The notes: generated by a model not told the origin, from the sequence alone. A stretch of DNA of 64,000 nt from Paracoccaceae bacterium (GCA_002708925.1 PAPN01000021.1:26407-90406); one strand, 5' to 3'. Positions 26,004 to 35,267 are shown, counted from the first letter of the stretch. Translations and numbers: made by a program.

Positions 26004-26366
26004 TTACGCGAGCGCGGCCTTCGCCTTTTCGACGATGGCACCAAAAGCGGCGGGCTCGTGTACGGCCAGATCGGCCAGAACTTTACGGTCCACTTCGACG
26101 CCGGCCAGGTTCAGGCCGTTGATGAAGCGCGAGTAGGTCAGAGCCTCGTCATGCGAGCGCACAGCTGCGTTGATCCGCTGGATCCACAGGGCGCGGAAAT
26201 TCCGCTTGCGGTTCTTACGGTCACGGGTTGCGTACTGGTTCGCCTTGTCGACGGCCTGACGGGCCACCTTGAAGGTGTTTTTGCGACGGCCGTAATAGCC
26301 TTTTGCGGCCTTGACGACTTTCTTGTGACGGGCGTGGGTCGTGGTACCACCTTTAACGCGGGACAT
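26004..26366 (-). CDS. rplT: 50S ribosomal protein L20
   Basis: 120-residue basic large-subunit protein, N-terminus [28 protein letters not shown], with [25 protein letters not shown] in the globular part. Needed for early 50S assembly. AGAGGAG lies before the start. Sixteen bases after rpmI. Confidence 0.98.
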   Translation of the reverse strand: MSRVKGGTTTHARHKKVVKAAKGYYGRRKNTFKVARQAVDKANQYATRDRKNRKRNFRALWIQRINAAVRSHDEALTYSRFINGLNLAGVEVDRKVLADLAVHEPAAFGAIVEKAKAALA

Positions 26367-26381
26367 TGTCTAAATCTCCTC

Positions 26382-26582
26382 TTAGCGGTCGTAGGGCATG
26401 TAGCCCTTGACGATCTTGGCGTCGGGGGCGGACAGCGTGGTGTTGCCGCGTGCGTCGCGAATGAATTTCTTGGTGCGTTTGATCATGCCGTGGCGTTTGC
26501 CGGCCTGACCTGCCAGAACTTTACCCGTGGCAGTCACCTTAAAGCGCTTTTTGGCGCTCGACTTGGTCTTCATCTTGGGCAT
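26382..26582 (-). CDS. rpmI: 50S ribosomal protein L35
   Basis: 66 residues, [20 protein letters not shown]...MPYDR. The start at 26582 follows AAGGAGA. infC, usually upstream, is not here; instead the gene has its own predicted promoter. Confidence 0.97.
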   Translation of the reverse strand: MPKMKTKSSAKKRFKVTATGKVLAGQAGKRHGMIKRTKKFIRDARGNTTLSAPDAKIVKGYMPYDR

Positions 26583-26668
26583 TTCCGTCTCCTTGTCTTT
26601 CAAAGTCTTTCAAACGGTTTGAACACGACTCGGCATGCCTCTTCGGCCGGTCGTGCAGACAGGGGGGT

Positions 26669-26697
26669 GCTATACTGGGGTCCGTTCCGTCTGGCAA
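26669..26697 (-). promoter_or_regulatory. Predicted sigma-70 promoter of rpmI-rplT-pheST
   Basis: On the minus strand TTGCCA (26697-26692) and TATAGC (26674-26669) are 17 bases apart, ~87 bases before the rpmI start. Confidence 0.5.
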
Positions 26698-26705
26698 GCC
26701 GATTC

Positions 26706-26927
26706 TTAGACGAATTTGCCGATGACGCGGATGATCAGTTCGGGGATTTCGTCAAAGCGGTAACCGCCCACCTGCTGCGAATGCGCCCACACCATCATTC
26801 CGCCCCCCAGAATCGCCACAACCGAGGCCACGCGGGGCACGTGCCCGTCGCTCCAGGCCGACACCATGGACGGGACCGAGAATATGGCGATGAAAAGCCC
26901 CATCACAAAGACTGTATCGGGATCCAT
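26706..26927 (-). CDS. Small membrane protein of unknown function
   Basis: 73 residues with two hydrophobic segments (TVFVMGLFIAIFSVPSMV and VASVVAILGGGMMVWA), likely two transmembrane helices. AAGGAG is well placed before the start at 26927. It follows pyk by 29 bases on the same strand, so it is probably its operon partner. No family recognised. Confidence 0.65.
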   Translation of the reverse strand: MDPDTVFVMGLFIAIFSVPSMVSAWSDGHVPRVASVVAILGGGMMVWAHSQQVGGYRFDEIPELIIRVIGKFV

Positions 26928-26956
26928 GGGCGCTCCTTGGTTAACGTCAGGTCAGA

Positions 26957-28402
26957 TTAACCTGGGTCGGTTGCATAAATCAAACGCTCCTCGCAGGGGG
27001 CGACGCGCAGAATATTAGTGGTGCCGGGCTGGTTGAAAGGCACGCCGGCGACCACCAGAATCTGATCCGCTTCGGTGGCAAAACCCTGTTCCCGCGCTGC
27101 CCGCGCCGCGTTGACAACCGCCTGTTTGAAGCGCTCGACCTCATCGGTCATCACGCAGTTGGTGCCCCAGCTCAGCGTCAGCCGATGCGCCGTTTCCCGC
27201 ACCGAGGTCATCGCGATGATCGGCACGCGCGGACGTTCGCGCGCCGTCAGCAGGGCCGTCGTGCCCGACTGGGTGTAACAGCAGATCGCCTTGATTTCGG
27301 TGGTTTCCGCGATCTCGCGCGCGGCGGCCACGATGCCTTCGGCCACGGTGCTGCGATCCGCATGGCGCGAGGCCTCGATGATGGCGGTATAGGTGGGGTC
27401 GTTTTCCACCTCGACGGCGACGTCATTCATCGTGGTCACGGCCTCGATCGGGTAGTGCCCGGCGGCCGATTCCGCGCTGAGCATGATCGCATCCGTGCCC
27501 TCATAGATCGCGGTTGCAACATCTGACACCTCGGCCCGCGTGGGCATCGGGCTTTCGATCATGCTTTCCAGCATCTGCGTGGCCACGATCACCGGCTTGC
27601 CCACGGCGCGGCATTTGCGGATCAGGCGTTTCTGGATGGGCGGCACATTGCTGACCGGCAGTTCCACCCCCAGATCGCCACGCGCCACCATCACCCCATC
27701 GCTGACCTCTAGGATGTCATCGAAACATTTCACCGCCGCGGGTTTTTCAATCTTCGACAGGATCGCCGCGCGCCCGGCGGCCAGCGCGCGCGCTTCGGCC
27801 ACGTCCTCGGGGCGCTGCACAAAGCTCAGCGCCAGCCAGTCCACACCCAGCGCGCAGACGAACTCCAGATCCGAGCGATCCTTGGCCGACAGCGCCGCCA
27901 GGGGCAGCACCACATCGGGCACATTCACGCCCTTGCGATTCGAGATCACACCGCCAGTGACGACAGTACATTCGGCAAAATCCGGCCCGCAATCGGCGAC
28001 TTTCAGACGGATTTTCCCGTCATTGACCAGCAGGCTGGCGCCCACCTCCAGCGCGGCGAAAATCTCAGGATGAGGCAGGCAGACACGATCCGCCGTCCCC
28101 TCGGCCGGGTCCAGATCCAGGCGGAAGGACGCGCCCTCGGTCAGGTTCTCTTCGCTATTGGCAAAGACCCCGACCCGCAGCTTGGGCCCCTGCAAATCGG
28201 CCAGAATACCGATAGGACTGTTCAAATCCTGCTCAACCTGGCGGATGATCGCGTGACGCTCGGCGATTTCTGCGTGACTGCCGTGGCTCATGTTCAGGCG
28301 AAAGACATCCGCGCCGGCCTCGTGCAATTTGCGGATCATGTCGTAATCATCCGATGCGGGCCCCAGCGTGGCCACGATTTTCACATTGCGATGCCGTCTC
28401 AT
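26957..28402 (-). CDS. pyk: Pyruvate kinase
   Basis: 481-residue glycolytic enzyme converting PEP and ADP to pyruvate and ATP. N-terminal NVKIVATLGPAS, FRLNMSHGSH, catalytic Lys in ILSKIEKPAAV (~220), metal-binding VMVARGDLGVELP (~245), and TQMLESMIESPMPTRAEVSDVA (read as TQMLESM then PTRAEVSDVA). The start at 28402 (MRRHRNVKI) is preferred because GGAT lies 7-10 bases upstream; an ATG four codons earlier (28414) has no ribosome site. Confidence 0.95.
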   Translation of the reverse strand: MRRHRNVKIVATLGPASDDYDMIRKLHEAGADVFRLNMSHGSHAEIAERHAIIRQVEQDLNSPIGILADLQGPKLRVGVFANSEENLTEGASFRLDLDPAEGTADRVCLPHPEIFAALEVGASLLVNDGKIRLKVADCGPDFAECTVVTGGVISNRKGVNVPDVVLPLAALSAKDRSDLEFVCALGVDWLALSFVQRPEDVAEARALAAGRAAILSKIEKPAAVKCFDDILEVSDGVMVARGDLGVELPVSNVPPIQKRLIRKCRAVGKPVIVATQMLESMIESPMPTRAEVSDVATAIYEGTDAIMLSAESAAGHYPIEAVTTMNDVAVEVENDPTYTAIIEASRHADRSTVAEGIVAAAREIAETTEIKAICCYTQSGTTALLTARERPRVPIIAMTSVRETAHRLTLSWGTNCVMTDEVERFKQAVVNAARAAREQGFATEADQILVVAGVPFNQPGTTNILRVAPCEERLIYATDPG

Positions 28403-28539
28403 TCTGTCATCCATATTGCTTTGGCGCACAAAAGCGCAAAATTCCGTGTTACCGCTAACCATATCCGCACAGGACACAAGCGGCAATTCCATTCCCTGCC
28501 ATTTTGCCCTACAGCGTCAGCAAAGGACGTGAAAGTTTA

Positions 28540-29280
28540 ATGACCTACGAACCATATGAAATTCTAGGCGCAGATCGGCCCGCACGCTGGCTGATCACCT
28601 GCGATCATGCGGCCAATACGGTGCCGCCCTTCGTCAACGATGGCCAGCTGGGCCTGGCAGCAGGCGATATGAACCGCCACATCGCCTATGACGTGGGCGC
28701 CGCCGGCGTCACCCGCGCCCTGGCCGCCGAGCTGAACGCCCCCGCGATCCTGTCCAATTTCTCGCGCTTGGTGATTGATCCGAACCGGGGCGAGGACGAC
28801 CCCACCCTCTTGATGCGCCTCTATGACGGCACGATCATCCCCGCCAACCGCCACGCCGACCAGGCCGAGCTGGAGCGCCGCCTGAACCGCTGCTACCGCC
28901 CCTATCACACGGCGCTGGCAAAACTGGCGGCGCGGCAGGAAAACACCGTGATCGTGTCCATGCACAGCTTTACCCGGCAGCTTCAGGGTCGTGCCCCACG
29001 CCCCTGGCATATTGGCATTCTCTATGCGGCAGACGCGCGGTTCTCGGTCCCGCTGATCCGGCGGCTGGAACAGGAACCAGACCTGTGCGTCGGCGAAAAC
29101 GAACCCTATGGCGGCCACCTTCCCGGCGACGCCATCGCCCGCCACGCCATCGCCTATGAACGCCAGAACACCCTGATCGAGCTGCGCAATGACCTGATCG
29201 AAACCCAGGAGCAGCAGATCGCCTGGGCCAAGCGGCTGGCCCCCATCCTGACCGCCACCCTAAAAGATTGCAGCAGCTGA
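28540..29280 (+). CDS. N-formylglutamate amidohydrolase family protein
   Basis: 246-residue zinc hydrolase. LITCDHAANTVPP near the N-terminus holds family metal ligands; ILSNFSRLVIDPNRGEDD and VSMHSFTRQLQG are the other conserved blocks. The family hydrolyses N-formylglutamate in histidine degradation, but hut genes are absent nearby, so the substrate is uncertain. AAAGGA precedes the start. Followed by the DUF1244 gene after 33 bases. Confidence 0.88.
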   Translation: MTYEPYEILGADRPARWLITCDHAANTVPPFVNDGQLGLAAGDMNRHIAYDVGAAGVTRALAAELNAPAILSNFSRLVIDPNRGEDDPTLLMRLYDGTIIPANRHADQAELERRLNRCYRPYHTALAKLAARQENTVIVSMHSFTRQLQGRAPRPWHIGILYAADARFSVPLIRRLEQEPDLCVGENEPYGGHLPGDAIARHAIAYERQNTLIELRNDLIETQEQQIAWAKRLAPILTATLKDCSS

Positions 29281-29313
29281 CACCTACCCATCATCAACAC
29301 CCCGGAGGAGCCC

Positions 29314-29637
29314 ATGACCCAGATCGACGATCAAACCCGCCTCGAAATCGAAGCCGCCGCCTTTCGCACCCTGCGCGCACATCTGATGGAAAAACGCACC
29401 GACGTGCAGAACATCGACTTGATGAATCTGGCCGGATTCTGCCGCAACTGCCTGTCGCGCTGGTACCAAGAGGCCGCCAACGAACGCGGCATCGCCCTGA
29501 CCAAAGAAGAGGCCCGCGAAATCTATTACGGTATGCCCTATGACGACTGGAAAACCCAATTCCAGACCGAGGCAGCCCCCGAAAAGCAAACCGCCTTCAA
29601 GACCGCCTTCGCGCAAAACGTCGGCGAGAGGAAATAA
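29314..29637 (+). CDS. DUF1244 domain-containing protein
   Basis: 107-residue protein with the DUF1244 signature LRAHLMEKRTDVQNIDLMNL, AGFCRNCLSRWYQEAA and YYGMPYDDWK. The CxxC pair suggests metal or redox chemistry. CGGAGGAG is a strong ribosome site. Likely co-transcribed with the amidohydrolase. Function unknown. Confidence 0.88.
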   Translation: MTQIDDQTRLEIEAAAFRTLRAHLMEKRTDVQNIDLMNLAGFCRNCLSRWYQEAANERGIALTKEEAREIYYGMPYDDWKTQFQTEAAPEKQTAFKTAFAQNVGERK

Positions 29638-29724
29638 CCCTCCCCTTCCGCACGCAGCCAGGACAGGGCAGGACAGGACATGGGGCGCACCTACAACAGA
29701 CTTCACCGCCCCGCCTGCCCCCAG

Positions 29725-29747
29725 GCTTCTTTTTGATCCAAATCCTC
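29725..29747 (+). repeat. Copy 2 of the dispersed intergenic element
   Basis: GCTTCTTTTTGATCCAAAT followed by CCTC between two convergent genes; closely similar to the copy at 32883-32906 (GCTTCTTTCTGATCTCAAAT then ACTC). Confidence 0.4.
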
Positions 29748-29759
29748 CCGCCGGAGGCG

Positions 29760-30824
29760 TCACCGCCACACCACACGCGCCTCAATCATCTGACGAAACA
29801 TCGCTGCCGCAGCCTCGGGCACCGGACGATACGTCATGCCCAGCGCGCGCTTCGATTTGCCATTGTCCCCCCGCCACGAATGGCCAAAACAGCGGGCCAC
29901 CGTCTTGCGAGTGATCCGACGGCTAACCATCGGTCCGACCAGCCATAACAAGGCCTTGGGCAAGACCCGCTCAGGGGCCGGACAATCGGGGAATTCGGCC
30001 TTCAAAGCCCGCGCGATGTCCAGAAAACGATACACATCCTCGAACACCATGTGGCGCCCCTCGGCATCGGGCTCGAACCCGGCGCGCAGATGCGCCTGCG
30101 CCACATCGCGCACATCCACCATCCCGATCTCATAGGCCGGCACGCCTGATCTGAACGTCCCGTCCCCAAGCTGACGGATCAGATCAAAGGACTCGGACCC
30201 ATGCGGCCCAGCCACGCCCGGCCCGACCACCAGACCGGGGTTGACCACCACCAGATCCCAACGCCCCTGCGCATTCGCCATCTCCCATGCGGCCCCCTCG
30301 GCCAGGGTTTTGGAATAGGCATAGGGCTGATGCGCCCGGCTGGACGAGGTGTTCCAGTAGGCCTCGGTCAGGACGCCGCCGGGAATGTCCCGCAAATCGG
30401 CCTGATCGCCAAACATGGCCGCAACCGAGCCGGTCAGCACCACCCGGCGCACGGTTGGGCTGCGATTGACGCTGCCCAGCACATTCCGCGTGCCCTTCAA
30501 AGCCGGGTCAATCAGATCGCGCTGCGGATCCTGACTATCCGACCGGAACGGCGAGGCCGTGTGAAACACCACCGCGCAGCCCTGCATCGCCACATCATAG
30601 GATCCGTCCAGCAACAGATCCGCACGAAACAGGCTTAGCGTGCCGGGCAGACGCTCTGCCATCCTGATCAACGCAGCGGCCTGCGCGCCCTGTGGGTCAC
30701 GCACGGGGGCGTGGACAGTCAGACCTTGTTCCAGCAAGCGTTTCACCAGCCACCCGGCCACATAGCCCGTGGCCCCCGTCACCATCACCGGGCTTATCTT
30801 AGACCTATCCGTCGCTATCTGCAT
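29760..30824 (-). CDS. NAD-dependent epimerase / dihydroflavonol-4-reductase-like protein
   Basis: 354-residue extended short-chain dehydrogenase/reductase. Rossmann motif VTGATGYVAGWLVKRLL near residue 15, VFHTASPF, catalytic Ser region VLTGSVAAMFG and YAYSK (Tyr/Lys, ~residue 168). NPGLVVGPGV follows. It probably reduces an aldehyde or ketone; substrate unknown. Lies 63 bases downstream of the D-amino acid aminotransferase gene on the same strand. Confidence 0.85.
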   Translation of the reverse strand: MQIATDRSKISPVMVTGATGYVAGWLVKRLLEQGLTVHAPVRDPQGAQAAALIRMAERLPGTLSLFRADLLLDGSYDVAMQGCAVVFHTASPFRSDSQDPQRDLIDPALKGTRNVLGSVNRSPTVRRVVLTGSVAAMFGDQADLRDIPGGVLTEAYWNTSSSRAHQPYAYSKTLAEGAAWEMANAQGRWDLVVVNPGLVVGPGVAGPHGSESFDLIRQLGDGTFRSGVPAYEIGMVDVRDVAQAHLRAGFEPDAEGRHMVFEDVYRFLDIARALKAEFPDCPAPERVLPKALLWLVGPMVSRRITRKTVARCFGHSWRGDNGKSKRALGMTYRPVPEAAAAMFRQMIEARVVWR

Positions 30825-30887
30825 CTGCCTTCCCCAAACGGAAAACGGCGCCCCGATGGGACGCCGCCAAAGACCGTCAGCCGCGGA

Positions 30888-31751
30888 TCAAATCCCGGCC
30901 TTGATGCTTTCATCCAGGTAAATCTCGCGCAGACGCGGGGCCACCTTGCCCACTGTGCCGCCGCCAATCGCCACGCCGTCGATTTCCACCACCGGCATCA
31001 CAAAGGCCGAGGCCGAAGTGAAAAACGCCTCATCCGCGTTCTGCGCCTCTTCGATGGTAAAGGGCCGCTCTTCGACCTCCATCTGTGCCTCGCGGGCGAA
31101 TTTCAGCACGGCGGCGCGGGTGATCCCATGCAGAATGTCCGTGCCCAGGTTCCGCGTGATGATCTTACCGTCCTTGACGATATACGTGTTGTTGCTGGTG
31201 CCCTCGGTGACAAAGCCATCCTCGACCAGCCACGCGTCATCGCAGCCCGCCTTCTTGGCCATCATTTTCCCCATCGAGGGATACAGCAGCTGCACCGTCT
31301 TGATGTCACGGCGGCCCCAGCGGATGTCCTCGATCGAGATCACCTTGACGCCCTGCTTGGCCACGGGGTTGTCGGCCAGACCGGGCTTGTTCTGGGTGAA
31401 CAGCACCACACCGGGACGGGTGGTTTCGGGATCAGGAAAGGCGAAATCACGATCGCCAGCCGAGCCGCGCGTGACTTGCAGATACACCATACCCTCTTCG
31501 ATGCCGTTTTCAGCGACCAGCTTGCGGTGGATCTCAAGCAGATCGTCGAATTCGGGGGGCTTGGGCAGGTCCAGCTCGTTCAGCGAGCGCTCCAGCCGTT
31601 TGGCATGGCCGTCAAAATCGATCAGCTTACCGCCCAGAACGCTGGTCACCTCATAGACGCCATCCGCCATCAGAAACGCCCGGTCAAAGATCGAGATTTT
31701 CGCCTCGTCCTCGGGCAAATACTCTCCGTTCACATAAACAGTGCGGGTCAT
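30888..31751 (-). CDS. dat: D-amino-acid aminotransferase
   Basis: 287-residue fold-IV PLP enzyme moving the amino group between D-amino acids and 2-oxo acids. PLP lysine in DIKTVQLLYPSMGKMM region (~145), class IV signature VTEGTSNNTYIVKDG (~177) and the C-terminal TSASAFVMPVVEIDG. Motifs favour D-amino acid transaminase over branched-chain IlvE. AAGGAGA precedes the start. Just downstream of dgcN-dgcA, both of D-glutamate metabolism, which supports the D-specific assignment. Confidence 0.87.
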   Translation of the reverse strand: MTRTVYVNGEYLPEDEAKISIFDRAFLMADGVYEVTSVLGGKLIDFDGHAKRLERSLNELDLPKPPEFDDLLEIHRKLVAENGIEEGMVYLQVTRGSAGDRDFAFPDPETTRPGVVLFTQNKPGLADNPVAKQGVKVISIEDIRWGRRDIKTVQLLYPSMGKMMAKKAGCDDAWLVEDGFVTEGTSNNTYIVKDGKIITRNLGTDILHGITRAAVLKFAREAQMEVEERPFTIEEAQNADEAFFTSASAFVMPVVEIDGVAIGGGTVGKVAPRLREIYLDESIKAGI

Positions 31752-31904
31752 GGGCGTCTCCTTTGCTGGGCCGGGCTGTCACCGACATTTCGTTTCTTGT
31801 GCTACCCAAAACTTATCGCAGCCCCGGATGCAAGCGATTGGGCACAGGCAACGCGTAAAATCAGCCATGAATGCGTGCCAATGGGCTGTGCGGACCACAA
31901 AGCA

Positions 31905-32870
31905 TCACCCCCATAGCGCGGCACTCGGAGGATGCACCCCCGCCGCATCAAAGCGCAACGCATTGTCCCGGTCTTCGGCCAACAGCAAAGGCCCGTCCAG
32001 ATCTGTGATCATCGCCCCCTGCGCCACCAACGTCGCCGGAGCCATCGCCAAGGACGAGCCCACCATACAGCCAACCATCACCTGATACCCCTCGCGCAGC
32101 GCCTGATCGCGCAGCGCCAGAGCCTCAGTCAGACCGCCGGCCTTATCCAGCTTGATGTTCACCACATCGTACTTCCCCTTCAGCGCGGGCAGGCTGGCGC
32201 GATCATGACAGCTTTCATCGGCACAGACCGGCACCGGCCGTGCCATCCCGATCAGCGCATCGTCCTGACCGGCAGGCAAGGGCTGCTCCACCAAAGCCAC
32301 CCCCAAACGCACCAGATGCGGCGCCAGATCGGCATAAACCTCCGCACTCCAGCCCTCGTTTGCATCCACGATGATCCGCGCATCCGGCGCTCCCGCCCGA
32401 ACCGCCTCCAGCCGGGGCATGTCATCCGGCGTTCCCAGCTTGATCTTCAACAACGGGCGAAATGCGTTCTTCTGCGCCTGCGCGCGCATTTCATCGGGCG
32501 CAGCCAGCGACAAAGTATAAGCCGTCACCTCAGCCCCCGGAGCCGGCAACCCCGCCAGGCTCCACACCCGCTTGCCCGCCGCCTTCGCCTCCCAGTCCCA
32601 CAGCGCACAGTCCACCGCATTCCGCGCCGCGCCAGCAGGCAACAAATCCTGCAATCCCGTCCGAGACACCTCACTCGGCAACCCCAGAATCTCTTGCGTC
32701 ACCGTTTCCAAAGTCTCGCCATAACGCGCATAGGGCACACATTCCCCCCAGCCGCTCACCCCGTCACGCTCCACCCGCACGGTCAACACCTGTGCCTCGG
32801 TCCGGCTGCCGCGCGAAATGGTAAACACCTGCGCCAGAGGAAACACATCCCGCTCCACGGTAATCGTCAT
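31905..32870 (-). CDS. dgcA: N-acetyl-D-glutamate racemase DgcA (enolase superfamily)
   Basis: 321-residue muconate lactonizing subgroup enzyme. Catalytic residues are visible: KIKLG (KxK, ~145), metal ligands in IIVDANEGW (~175), VEQPLP (~203) and CADESCHD (~225), and the second lysine in NIKLDKAGG (~250). Earlier annotation would be L-Ala-D/L-Glu epimerase; the partner dgcN next door favours the N-acetyl-D-Glu racemase role in D-glutamate catabolism, as known in marine bacteria. The start at 32870 follows GGGGCGG. Confidence 0.82.
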   Translation of the reverse strand: MTITVERDVFPLAQVFTISRGSRTEAQVLTVRVERDGVSGWGECVPYARYGETLETVTQEILGLPSEVSRTGLQDLLPAGAARNAVDCALWDWEAKAAGKRVWSLAGLPAPGAEVTAYTLSLAAPDEMRAQAQKNAFRPLLKIKLGTPDDMPRLEAVRAGAPDARIIVDANEGWSAEVYADLAPHLVRLGVALVEQPLPAGQDDALIGMARPVPVCADESCHDRASLPALKGKYDVVNIKLDKAGGLTEALALRDQALREGYQVMVGCMVGSSLAMAPATLVAQGAMITDLDGPLLLAEDRDNALRFDAAGVHPPSAALWG

Positions 32871-32882
32871 CCGCCCCGCCCC

Positions 32883-32906
32883 GCTTCTTTCTGATCTCAA
32901 ATACTC
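32883..32906 (+). repeat. Copy 3 of the dispersed intergenic element
   Basis: GCTTCTTTCTGATCTCAAAT then ACTC between dgcN and dgcA, 12 bases before the dgcA start (opposite strand). Confidence 0.4.
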
Positions 32907-32948
32907 ACTGCACCGGCCCATCCAAACCGCGGGCCGTCCGTCATTTCA

Positions 32949-33950
32949 TCAGATCGCCGCCAAAGCGTCCACCAGCTTACCCGCGCCGAAACGGAACGGA
33001 TCGGTCGCCGGCAGGCCCAGATCGGCCTCCACCCCGGCGAGATAGTCCAGCGCCTCCGCTTCGCTCATATGCTGCGTGTTGATCGCATAGCCCACAACCT
33101 GCACATCCGGATTCGCCACCCGCGCCAGAGACAAAGCCATATCCCGCACCGCCTCAAGACTGGGCAGGCTGTATCCGGGCAAACCGCGCATATGCGCGCG
33201 GGTCGGCTCGTGACAGACCACCAGCGCATCCGGCTGTCCGCCATGAATCAGCGCCATGGTCACACCTGAATAGGACACATGGAACAAACTGCCCTGGCCC
33301 TCGATGATGTCCCAGTGATCCGGGTCATTATCCGGCGTGATATACTCGATGGATCCCGCCATGAAATCGGCAATCACCGCATCCAGAGGCACCCCGTCAC
33401 CTGTAATCAGAATCCCCGTCTGCCCTGTGGCGCGAAAATCGGCCTTCATCCCGCGCGCGCGCATTTCCTTTTCCAGACACAGCGCGGTGTACATCTTCCC
33501 GACCGAGCAATCCGTCCCCACGGCCAGTACGCGTTTGCCCGTCCGCTTGACGCCATTGGCGATCGGATAGTCCACCTCGGGCACCCGCACATCATGCAGC
33601 GCGCGGCCGCAGGCCTCGGCCACGGCGACCAGATCGGGCTCGTCCTTCAGCAGATTATGCAGGCCGCTGGCCAGATCGAAGCCCTCTTCCAGCGCGGTCA
33701 CCAGCACCTTTTTCCACGCGGGGCTGATCACCCCACCCCGGTTGGCCACGCCGATCACCAGCGTTTTCGCCCCGGCGGCCCTGGCCTGTTGCAGGGACAT
33801 GTCGGTCAGGCCCATGTCCGCCTTGCAGCCCTCCATCCGGAACTGGCCGACAGCGAATTCCGGGCGCCAGTCCTTGATGCCCTGCGCCACTTTGGCGGCC
33901 AGCTGATCGGGCGCGTCGCCCAGGAACAGAAGATACGGAGTCTCAATCAT
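32949..33950 (-). CDS. dgcN: D-glutamate N-acetyltransferase DgcN (DUF1611)
   Basis: 333-residue DUF1611 protein. The N-terminus is YLLFLGDAPDQLAAKVAQGI; a P-loop-like segment VGTDCSVGKMYTALCLEKEM lies near residue 190, then ATGQTGILITGDGVPLDAV and SLFHVSYSGVTMALIHGGQPDALV. DgcN acetylates D-glutamate to N-acetyl-D-glutamate, which DgcA racemises before deacetylation to L-glutamate. The paired order dgcN-dgcA and 78-base spacing support this. Ribosome site AAGGG. Confidence 0.85.
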   Translation of the reverse strand: MIETPYLLFLGDAPDQLAAKVAQGIKDWRPEFAVGQFRMEGCKADMGLTDMSLQQARAAGAKTLVIGVANRGGVISPAWKKVLVTALEEGFDLASGLHNLLKDEPDLVAVAEACGRALHDVRVPEVDYPIANGVKRTGKRVLAVGTDCSVGKMYTALCLEKEMRARGMKADFRATGQTGILITGDGVPLDAVIADFMAGSIEYITPDNDPDHWDIIEGQGSLFHVSYSGVTMALIHGGQPDALVVCHEPTRAHMRGLPGYSLPSLEAVRDMALSLARVANPDVQVVGYAINTQHMSEAEALDYLAGVEADLGLPATDPFRFGAGKLVDALAAI

Positions 33951-34229
33951 GTCACGGCCCTTTGCGGATATTTGTCACCGCCAAGTGTTCCGGTTTCAGA
34001 CGGGCAAGTGTTTGCAAATGCAGAAGCGGATTCGCCACAAGCGCAAGATTCTTCGAATTTGCCCCCGAAATTTCGAAGAAATCCCCTCTGCCCCATGGGC
34101 ACCATACCCCGCACACGCCGCAGCGCGGCATGATGTGCCGCAGTCGCAAAATAAGCTTGCGAATATTCGCGCAATTTAATAACCCTCACCACCAGAATTA
34201 CGTAATTTCCTTACCCGAAAGGTCTGCAC
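33951..34229. promoter_or_regulatory. Control region between dgcN and malyl-CoA lyase with three inverted repeats
   Basis: 279 bases without a gene between divergent units. Visible: TTTGCAAA (34011-34018); a CTTCGAATTT...AAATTTCGAAG hairpin (34051-34078, one-base bulge); and the perfect palindrome GCGAATATTCGC (34159-34170), 60 bases before the lyase start. TTTGCAAA is the half-site reported for the short-chain acyl-CoA regulator PccR/RamB family in Rhodobacter; assignment here is inferred. Confidence 0.5.
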
Positions 34230-35189
34230 ATGAGCTTCCGCCTTCAGCCCACGCCGATTGCCCGCCCGAACCGCTGCCAGCTGTTTGGACCGGGCTCGAA
34301 CACCAAATTGTTTGCAAAGATGGCCGCCTCGGCGGCGGACGTGATCAACCTGGATCTCGAAGATTCGGTTGCGCCCTCTGACAAAGACGCCGCCCGCGCC
34401 AATATCATTCAGGCGATCAGCGAATATGACTGGGGCAACAAAACCCTGTCGGTGCGCATTAACTCTTTGGACACACCCTATTGGTACAAGGACGTCGTGG
34501 ATCTGCTGGAACAGGCAGGTGAACGCCTGGATCAGATCATGATCCCCAAGGTCGGCTGCGCCGAGGACATCTATGCCGTGGACGCGCTGGTCACCGCGAT
34601 CGAGGCCGCAAAGGGCCGCACCAAGAAGATCAACTTCGAGGTGATCATCGAATCGGCTGCCGGCATCGCTCATGTCGAGGAAATCGCCGCCGCCTCGCCG
34701 CGTCTGGTGGCCATGTCGCTGGGCGCTGCGGATTTCGCGGCCTCGATGGGGATGCAGACCACCGGCATCGGCGGCACGCAGGAAAACTACTACATGCTGC
34801 GCGACGGCGTGAAGCACTGGTCCGATCCGTGGCACTGGGCGCAGGCCGCCATCGTTGCCGCCTGCCGCACCCATGGCGTTCTGCCGGTGGACGGGCCCTT
34901 TGGCGATTTCTCGGATGATGAGGGCTATATCGCGCAGGCGAAACGCTCGGCCACGCTGGGCATGGTGGGCAAATGGGCGATCCACCCCAAGCAGATCGCG
35001 CTGGCCAACCAGGTGTTCACCCCGTCGGAGGAAGACGTCACCGAAGCGCGCGAGATTCTGGCCGCGATGGAGCAAGCCAAGGCCAATGGCGAAGGCGCGA
35101 CGGTTTACAAGGGGCGTTTGGTGGACATCGCCTCGATCAAACAGGCTGAGGTGATCGTCGCCCAGGCCGAGCTGATCGCAAACAGCTAA
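34230..35189 (+). CDS. mcl1: L-malyl-CoA / beta-methylmalyl-CoA lyase
   Basis: 319-residue HpcH/HpaI (CitE-like) lyase. N-terminus MSFRLQPTPIARPNRCQLFG, INLDLEDSVAP (metal Glu/Asp), and NFEVIIESAAGIAHVEEI with the active-site Glu (~residue 140), then MSLGAADFAASMGMQTTGIGG. Length and motifs match Rhodobacter Mcl1, which cleaves beta-methylmalyl-CoA in the ethylmalonyl-CoA pathway and condenses or cleaves malyl-CoA. The start has GAAAGG. Followed by a strong terminator, so monocistronic. Confidence 0.9.
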   Translation: MSFRLQPTPIARPNRCQLFGPGSNTKLFAKMAASAADVINLDLEDSVAPSDKDAARANIIQAISEYDWGNKTLSVRINSLDTPYWYKDVVDLLEQAGERLDQIMIPKVGCAEDIYAVDALVTAIEAAKGRTKKINFEVIIESAAGIAHVEEIAAASPRLVAMSLGAADFAASMGMQTTGIGGTQENYYMLRDGVKHWSDPWHWAQAAIVAACRTHGVLPVDGPFGDFSDDEGYIAQAKRSATLGMVGKWAIHPKQIALANQVFTPSEEDVTEAREILAAMEQAKANGEGATVYKGRLVDIASIKQAEVIVAQAELIANS

Positions 35190-35212
35190 GACCGAGCGCC
35201 ATAAGAATTGGG

Positions 35213-35242
35213 AAAGGGGGCCTGAGCGGCCCCCTTTTTTTT
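35213..35242 (+). terminator. Rho-independent terminator of the malyl-CoA lyase gene
   Basis: AAAGGGGGCC-TGAGC-GGCCCCC followed by eight T. Confidence 0.92.
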
Positions 35243-35267
35243 CTTGCCGCCGCCGTAGCGCCCATTT

